From Flavobacterium algicola (GTDB lineage: Bacteria > Bacteroidota > Bacteroidia > Flavobacteriales > Flavobacteriaceae): a stretch of DNA of 64,000 bases. The notes beneath the pieces were generated by a model. The model was given only the letters and a program-made list of their open reading frames with translations, searched no databases and was not told the origin of the DNA. Below are positions 59,902 to 64,000 of the stretch, in pieces. Numbering within the stretch: position 1 is the stretch's first letter; each line of letters begins with the position of its first letter. Made by a program: the position numbers and the translations under genes. The stretch lies in contig NZ_JAJTUT010000004.1 of the NCBI RefSeq assembly GCF_022399565.1, positions 62,001 to 126,000 of the forward strand, given 5' to 3'.

Positions 59902-61983
59902 ATGAAAGTAGTAATTGCAGAAAAACCAAGTGTTGCTCGGGAGATTGCTCTCTTGTTAGGAGCGACAGAAAAGAAAGAAGGTTACTTGATGGGAAATGGA
60001 TATCAGGTAACCTGGGCGTTCGGACACTTAGTGACTATAGCTATGCCGGAAGATTATGGAATTAGTGGGTTTCAAAGAGAGGCTTTGCCTATATTGCCTA
60101 ATCCATTCTTATTGACAGTACGTAAAGTAAAGAAAGGCAAGACTTATAGTCGTGATCTTGGGGCATTGAAACAACTAAATACTATTGATCAACTATTTAA
60201 AAACTGCGATAGTATAATTGTGGCTACCGATGCAGGACGAGAAGGCGAGCTTATTTTTCGGTACATTTATGAATATTTAAACTGCTCTAAACCTTTTGAA
60301 CGGTTATGGATTAGTTCGTTAACTGAAAAGGCAATTCTTAAAGGATTTGAGAATCTAACATCGGGAAAAGACTTTGATAGTTTGCATGATGCAGGAGTAG
60401 GAAGGAGCCGTGCAGATTGGTTAGTAGGAATCAATGCGTCGCAAGCACTTACAGTTGCGAGTGGTAGTGGTGTTTTTTCGTTGGGTCGGGTTCAAACTCC
60501 AACATTAGCACTAATTTGTAAACGTTTTTTAGAAAACCGGTTATTCGCAGCTGAACAGTATTGGCAAATTGAATTAGAGCATAACAAAGAATACGTTGAT
60601 TTTAAAAGTCTTTCCACTCTTAGATGGGATGAAGGCAAAAAGGCTGAGTACGTATTGAAAACAATGCATAGGCATGGAAAGGCTGCAGTTATTGACACAG
60701 AAACCAAAACCGTTAGTGAGCAGCCACCATTATTATTTGATCTAACCGCTTTACAGAAGGAAGCTAACACAAAGTTAAGTCTAACGGCTGAGGAAACGCT
60801 CAATATTGCTCAAAGTCTTTATGAGAAGAAATTTATTAGTTACCCACGTACTGGGAGTAAATATATCCCTGAAGACATGTGGGAAGAAATTCCTAAGTTA
60901 ATAAGGATAATGGATGAGACTGAGAAATTCAAAGCTGTAGTTGCTAAAATGAGATTAAACCGTTTGAATAAACGAATCGTCAACGATTTAAAAGTGACCG
61001 ATCATCATGGTATATTGATAACAGATAAAATACCATCGGCTTTATCAGCCAGAGAGAAGGCAATTTACGAAATGATTTCCTATCGATTATTAGAATCTGT
61101 TTCACCAGTTTGTGCTAAAGAGATAACAAACATTGTACTACAGGTGGCACACTATGATTTTGGATTAAAAGGAGTGAAAATTCTAGATGCTGGTTGGAGA
61201 GTTATCAAAGGTGATTTTAGCGATGAAGATAAGGATCCAATTCAAGAGTTACCAACGCTAAAAATAGGTGATGAAGTAAAGATTAAGACAGCAAAAGTAG
61301 TAGCAAAGAAAACCAAACCACCAGTTATTTACACGGAAGCAAGTTTGCTTTCTGCAATGGAAAGCGCAGGGAATCAGATTGAAAATGAACAGGAACGTAA
61401 AATAATACAAGGGGTAGGAATTGGTACTCCTGCCACTAGAGCAGCCATTATTGAAACACTTTTTAAAAGAGAATATATCAAACGCGATAAGAAATTGCTA
61501 CTGCCTACAGAAAAGGGATTAAAGGTATATGAATTGGTAAAAGACAAGAATATTGCTAATGTAGAATTGACTGCAAACTGGGAACTAGCTTTGCAAAAAA
61601 TAGAGAATAAGGAATCGAATTTAGTAACCTTCCAGAAAGAAATAGAAGCTTTTACAAGGTCTTTAACTCAAGAAATACTTGATTTAGTAATAGAAGTAGA
61701 GCGACAACCGGAGCTACTTTGTCCAAAATGTAATGTGCAAAAACTGATTATTCGAGACAAGTTGGTAAAATGCAGGGACGAAAAATGTAATTGGGTTCAG
61801 TTTCGAAATGTATGCGGCATCCAACTCAGCCTTATGGATTTGGAAGTATTAATAATTAAAGGAAAGACCAATCTCTTAAAAGGAATGATAAGTAAATCAG
61901 GAAAGAAATTCGATGCTTTTATCGCTATGGATGAAGGAGGAGAGACCTCTTTTATTTTTCCCCAAAAGAAGAAAAGGAAATAA
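59902..61983 (+). CDS. topB: DNA topoisomerase III (type IA)
   Basis: A 693-residue enzyme starting 22 bases after the DUF3945-type gene. It has a Toprim domain (MKVVIAEKPSVAREIA, ATDAGREGELIFRYIYEYL), the gate-strand domains and the active-site Tyr314 (FISYPRTGSKY). ITDHHGILIT-like and GIGTPATRAAIIETL motifs are present. A C-terminal Cys4 cluster (CPKCNVQ ... CRDEKC) is followed by a DUF3945-like unit (LLKGMISKSGKKFDAFIAMD). In CTnDOT the equivalent protein is Exc, encoded near rteC. It relaxes and decatenates DNA and may help element excision or transfer. Confidence 0.93.
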   Translation: MKVVIAEKPSVAREIALLLGATEKKEGYLMGNGYQVTWAFGHLVTIAMPEDYGISGFQREALPILPNPFLLTVRKVKKGKTYSRDLGALKQLNTIDQLFKNCDSIIVATDAGREGELIFRYIYEYLNCSKPFERLWISSLTEKAILKGFENLTSGKDFDSLHDAGVGRSRADWLVGINASQALTVASGSGVFSLGRVQTPTLALICKRFLENRLFAAEQYWQIELEHNKEYVDFKSLSTLRWDEGKKAEYVLKTMHRHGKAAVIDTETKTVSEQPPLLFDLTALQKEANTKLSLTAEETLNIAQSLYEKKFISYPRTGSKYIPEDMWEEIPKLIRIMDETEKFKAVVAKMRLNRLNKRIVNDLKVTDHHGILITDKIPSALSAREKAIYEMISYRLLESVSPVCAKEITNIVLQVAHYDFGLKGVKILDAGWRVIKGDFSDEDKDPIQELPTLKIGDEVKIKTAKVVAKKTKPPVIYTEASLLSAMESAGNQIENEQERKIIQGVGIGTPATRAAIIETLFKREYIKRDKKLLLPTEKGLKVYELVKDKNIANVELTANWELALQKIENKESNLVTFQKEIEAFTRSLTQEILDLVIEVERQPELLCPKCNVQKLIIRDKLVKCRDEKCNWVQFRNVCGIQLSLMDLEVLIIKGKTNLLKGMISKSGKKFDAFIAMDEGGETSFIFPQKKKRK

Positions 61984-62068
61984 GTAGGTTGATTGATTTG
62001 TACTTGTTTTAGTAAAATTTAATTATAAAAAAATATTGCAATTCTCGCAGTAGAAGATGAATCACTAG

Positions 62069-62274
62069 ATTTGAGTACCAACTCAAATTATGGAAAGGAA
62101 GGCTATAAGCAGGATAGGGCTGGAATTTAGTGGAGCGTAAACACGGAGCGCAAAGGAATGAAGCTTTATCCTGCTTATATAAGCCTGACCGAACGCAAGG
62201 AATGAATGTGCGGAGCTGAGGAACGGAACAGCCTAAAAGAAACAGCTGCTTATTTTTAAGCTGCTGTTTTTTTT
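62069..62274 (+). ncRNA. Structured, GC-richer non-coding stretch ending in a terminator
   Basis: Three hairpins in a row. The first is an 8-bp stem with ACCA loop (ATTTGAGT at 62069-62076, ACTCAAAT at 62081-62088). The second is a long helix of GGCTATAAGCAGGATA (62101-62116) with TATCCTGCTTATATAAGCC (62167-62185), interrupted by a 3-nt bulge. The third, AAACAGCTGCTTA (62240-62252) with TAAGCTGCTGTTT (62257-62269), has one mismatch and a T tail to 62274. Between them are repeated GGAGCG and CAA(A)GGAATGAA words. There is no open frame. It may be a small RNA, a structured 3' end of topB, or a DNA-processing site. No known RNA family is recognised. Confidence 0.5.
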
Positions 62275-62299
62275 ATGGGCTGTAAAGTGCCTGCGAGGG

Positions 62300-62356
62300 G
62301 TAGGTATGCCGAAAAACAGATGTCGTTTACACCTTAAAGCATGAAGGCATACCGAC
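62300..62356. other. Long-loop inverted repeat, possible DNA-processing site
   Basis: GTAGGTATGCC (62300-62310) and GGCATACCGAC (62346-62356) pair at 10 of 11 positions across a 35-nt loop. It lies beyond the terminator and before the sigma gene. Inverted repeats of this kind occur at transfer origins, but no relaxase gene is in the window, so the role is open. Confidence 0.35.
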
Positions 62357-62470
62357 TGGAGCAGCCAAACGCAGTAAAGAGAATGACTGGAGTGAGACTT
62401 ACAATTTCCATTAATAGCATTTTAATGTTAAGAAGATGTTTGATAAACCTTCCTTTTTATTAATGTAAAC

Positions 62471-62513
62471 GTAACCTTGAAAACCTACCCATGCAGTTAC
62501 TTTTGAAGACATA
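62471..62513 (+). promoter_or_regulatory. Candidate ECF-type promoter module, copy 1
   Basis: GTAACCTT (62471-62478), AACCTACC (62482-62489) and TTTTGAAGACATA (62501-62513) occur at the same spacings as the copy before fecR (offsets 0, 11 and 30). It lies about 125 bp upstream of the sigma gene and may be its self-activated promoter. Confidence 0.5.
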
Positions 62514-62637
62514 TAGTAAAACCTTAAACTGTATTACATGGTATTTTTAAAATTACGAATACATCACAACATATTAAGCAAGTTAAGTCTTTCTGAGAAT
62601 GTTTTTTATGTAACAAATAGTAAAAAAGCGAGCGGTC

Positions 62638-63192
62638 ATGTATAAAAAATATGTAGACGAAGAGCTTATCGATTTATTAAAACAAGGTAAAGACAAGGCA
62701 TTTGATGAATTGTATTTTCGATATAGAGATTTACTTGTTCGATTTGTATACATAAGGATGAAATCTATTCCTATTGCTGAAGAAATTGTTCAGGAAGTTT
62801 TTACCACCATTTGGGAAAGACGCAAAGACTTAGTGATTCAAAAGAAATTTTCCGCTTACATCTATACCTCAGTACGCTACGTCACCTTAGATTACATAAA
62901 AGCGCACACTGTAACCGATCAATATATAAAAGAAGTTATAGATAGTAATACATTAACTGTTAATAGCAACAATACCATGGAATCAATCTTCCATGATGAA
63001 CTGCAGCAAGCTGTTGATAAAGCAACATCATTACTTCCCACAAAGGCTAAAGAAGTTTTTGTCATGAGTAGGTTCAAACAATATTCTAATAAAGAAATTG
63101 CAGAGGAGTTGAACATATCACTAGAAACAGTCAAATACCACATTTCGTATTCGCTTAAGTTTATGCGTTCCTATCTGGGAGAGTTTAATTAA
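62638..63192 (+). CDS. ECF RNA polymerase sigma factor, FecI-like (Bacteroidetes type)
   Basis: A 184-residue sigma-70 family protein. Region 2 is LYFRYRDLLVRFVYIRMKSI ... AEEIVQEVFTTIWERR, and region 4 is LPTKAKEVFVMSRFKQYSNKEIAEELNISLETVKYHI. Regions 1 and 3 are missing, as in ECF factors. It is followed by a FecR-type anti-sigma gene, the pair that usually controls a SusC/SusD or TonB transporter operon just downstream, probably beyond the window edge. Confidence 0.94.
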   Translation: MYKKYVDEELIDLLKQGKDKAFDELYFRYRDLLVRFVYIRMKSIPIAEEIVQEVFTTIWERRKDLVIQKKFSAYIYTSVRYVTLDYIKAHTVTDQYIKEVIDSNTLTVNSNNTMESIFHDELQQAVDKATSLLPTKAKEVFVMSRFKQYSNKEIAEELNISLETVKYHISYSLKFMRSYLGEFN

Positions 63193-63235
63193 GTGCGATT
63201 TCTTATTTAATACTTATCTATTTATTAACACAAGC

Positions 63236-63278
63236 GTAACCTTACGAACCTACCGGAAAATACAATTTCGAGGACATA
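63236..63278 (+). promoter_or_regulatory. Candidate ECF-type promoter module, copy 2
   Basis: GTAACCTT (63236-63243), AACCTACC (63247-63254) and TTTCGAGGACATA (63266-63278) repeat the module before the sigma gene with the same offsets. It lies 22 bp before the fecR start, which is right for a promoter. Confidence 0.55.
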
Positions 63279-63300
63279 CTATTAAAGCAATAAACATACT

Positions 63301-64000
63301 ATGATGCCAGAAGAACTACATCAAGATATAAAATATTTTTTAGAAGGAAAGTCATCCTTAAAAGGACAGGAACTTTGGGATTGCTGGTTTGAAAATCCTG
63401 AACTAAACGCAGAAAACCAAAAAATAACGGTTTCTAGTGATAGTAAAATAAAAAAAGAGATTGCAGTTATCAAAAATGCTAATAATTTATTTTTTATGCC
63501 AAGAAAAAATTGGACTATGGCAGCTTCATTTTTAATAGTACTGGGGCTCTCTTCTTTTTTTTTATTTTCCACGTCACTATTCAATGATAGAGAATACAAT
63601 ACTAATAGAGGAGAACAGGCTAAAATAACTTTGAGCGATGGTACCCAAATATGGTTAAATGCAGCCAGTACTTTAAAATATCCAATCGAGTTTAAAGGCG
63701 ATACCCGCGAGGTTTATTTAACTGGGGAAGCTTTTTTTGATGTAGCCAAAGACAAAGCACATCCGTTTATAATTCACACTGACAAGATGGATACGAAAGT
63801 GGTAGGGACTAGTTTTAATGTGCATGCTTATACTGATCAGTTAAAACAAGAAGTTGCTGTAGTAACTGGAAAAGTAAATGTTAAGTCAACCGTTACTAAT
63901 GAGAATATCTATGTAATTCCAGGTCAAAAAGTAGTTTTAAATGTGCATAACAACAAACTTCATGCTTATAATGGTGTAGCAAAACATACAGTATCGCTTT
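63301..64000 (+). CDS. FecR-family anti-sigma factor, 3' end outside window
   Basis: 233 residues are visible and the frame runs open off the right edge. The start at 63301 (MMPEELHQDIKYFLEGK) could also be the second ATG at 63304. A cytoplasmic N-terminal sigma-binding segment (LWDCWFENPE) is followed by one membrane helix at about residues 73-93 (NWTMAASFLIVLGLSSFFLF). The periplasmic FecR domain then shows TLSDGTQIWLNAASTLKYP, REVYLTGEAFFDVAKD and VVGTSFNVHAY. It senses a signal from a TonB transporter and controls the sigma factor encoded upstream. Confidence 0.92.
   Translation, partial: MMPEELHQDIKYFLEGKSSLKGQELWDCWFENPELNAENQKITVSSDSKIKKEIAVIKNANNLFFMPRKNWTMAASFLIVLGLSSFFLFSTSLFNDREYNTNRGEQAKITLSDGTQIWLNAASTLKYPIEFKGDTREVYLTGEAFFDVAKDKAHPFIIHTDKMDTKVVGTSFNVHAYTDQLKQEVAVVTGKVNVKSTVTNENIYVIPGQKVVLNVHNNKLHAYNGVAKHTVSL

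Overview
The window is AT-rich DNA from a member of the Bacteroidetes, most likely a marine alga-degrading flavobacterium. The signs are SusC/SusD pairs, a hybrid two-component system, C-terminal Type IX (Por) secretion domains, TAnnTTTG-type -7 promoter elements and an RteC/TopB conjugative-element module. Positions 1 to about 56,300 form one large polysaccharide utilisation locus. The enzyme set points to carrageenan: a GH16 enzyme with the EIDVVE kappa-carrageenase-type motif, GH127 and GH129 enzymes (families that include 3,6-anhydro-D-galactosidases), six intact S1 sulfatases, two GH2 beta-galactosidases, two further GH16 enzymes, a GH42-like enzyme and a five-gene 3,6-anhydrogalactose operon. 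Substrate assignment is inferred from this combination and from known flavobacterial carrageenan loci.

Layout: 1-2763 is the end of a hybrid two-component regulator. 2860-11860 is an esterase (frameshifted) followed by sulfatase, SGNH-like carbohydrate esterase, sulfatase, sulfatase and GH2. 12212-13093 is an AraC regulator. 13373-18568 is the anhydrogalactose operon (RhaT-like transporter, cycloisomerase, aldehyde dehydrogenase, KDGal kinase, KDPGal aldolase). 18700-21933 is a LacZ-type GH2. 22096-23292 is the secreted GH16. 23621-31014 is GH127, two sulfatases and GH129. 32325-36928 (minus) and 37745-43141 (plus) are two divergent SusC/SusD systems. 43474-51554 mixes an intact GH42-like gene and a small periplasmic protein with three broken genes (AraC, GH42-like, sulfatase). 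51750-56272 holds a GH16 lipoprotein, a sulfatase, a VOC-fold protein, another GH16 and a paralogue of the small periplasmic protein. Expected flow: secreted GH16 cuts the chain, SusC/D import oligosaccharides, sulfatases remove sulfate, GH127/GH129 and GH2 release anhydrogalactose and galactose, and the AHG operon takes anhydrogalactose to pyruvate and glyceraldehyde 3-phosphate.

The most notable signal is a shared promoter architecture. Ten plus-strand promoters in the locus carry two direct repeats (GRTAAAATA-like then GGTAAW-like) exactly 21 bp apart, with a -7 element beginning exactly 57 bp after the first repeat. An eleventh occurs on the minus strand with 1 bp more spacing, and a degenerate one lies before the broken GH42-like gene. 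The 21 bp period and the position next to the -33 region fit an AraC-type activator, such as the regulator at the left edge or the AraC protein at 12212.

From 57,043 the content changes to a mobile-element module (RteC, small HTH protein, DUF3945-type protein, topoisomerase III) followed by a GC-richer, hairpin-rich non-coding stretch. The window ends in an ECF sigma factor and a FecR anti-sigma gene, each preceded by the same 43-bp promoter-like module.
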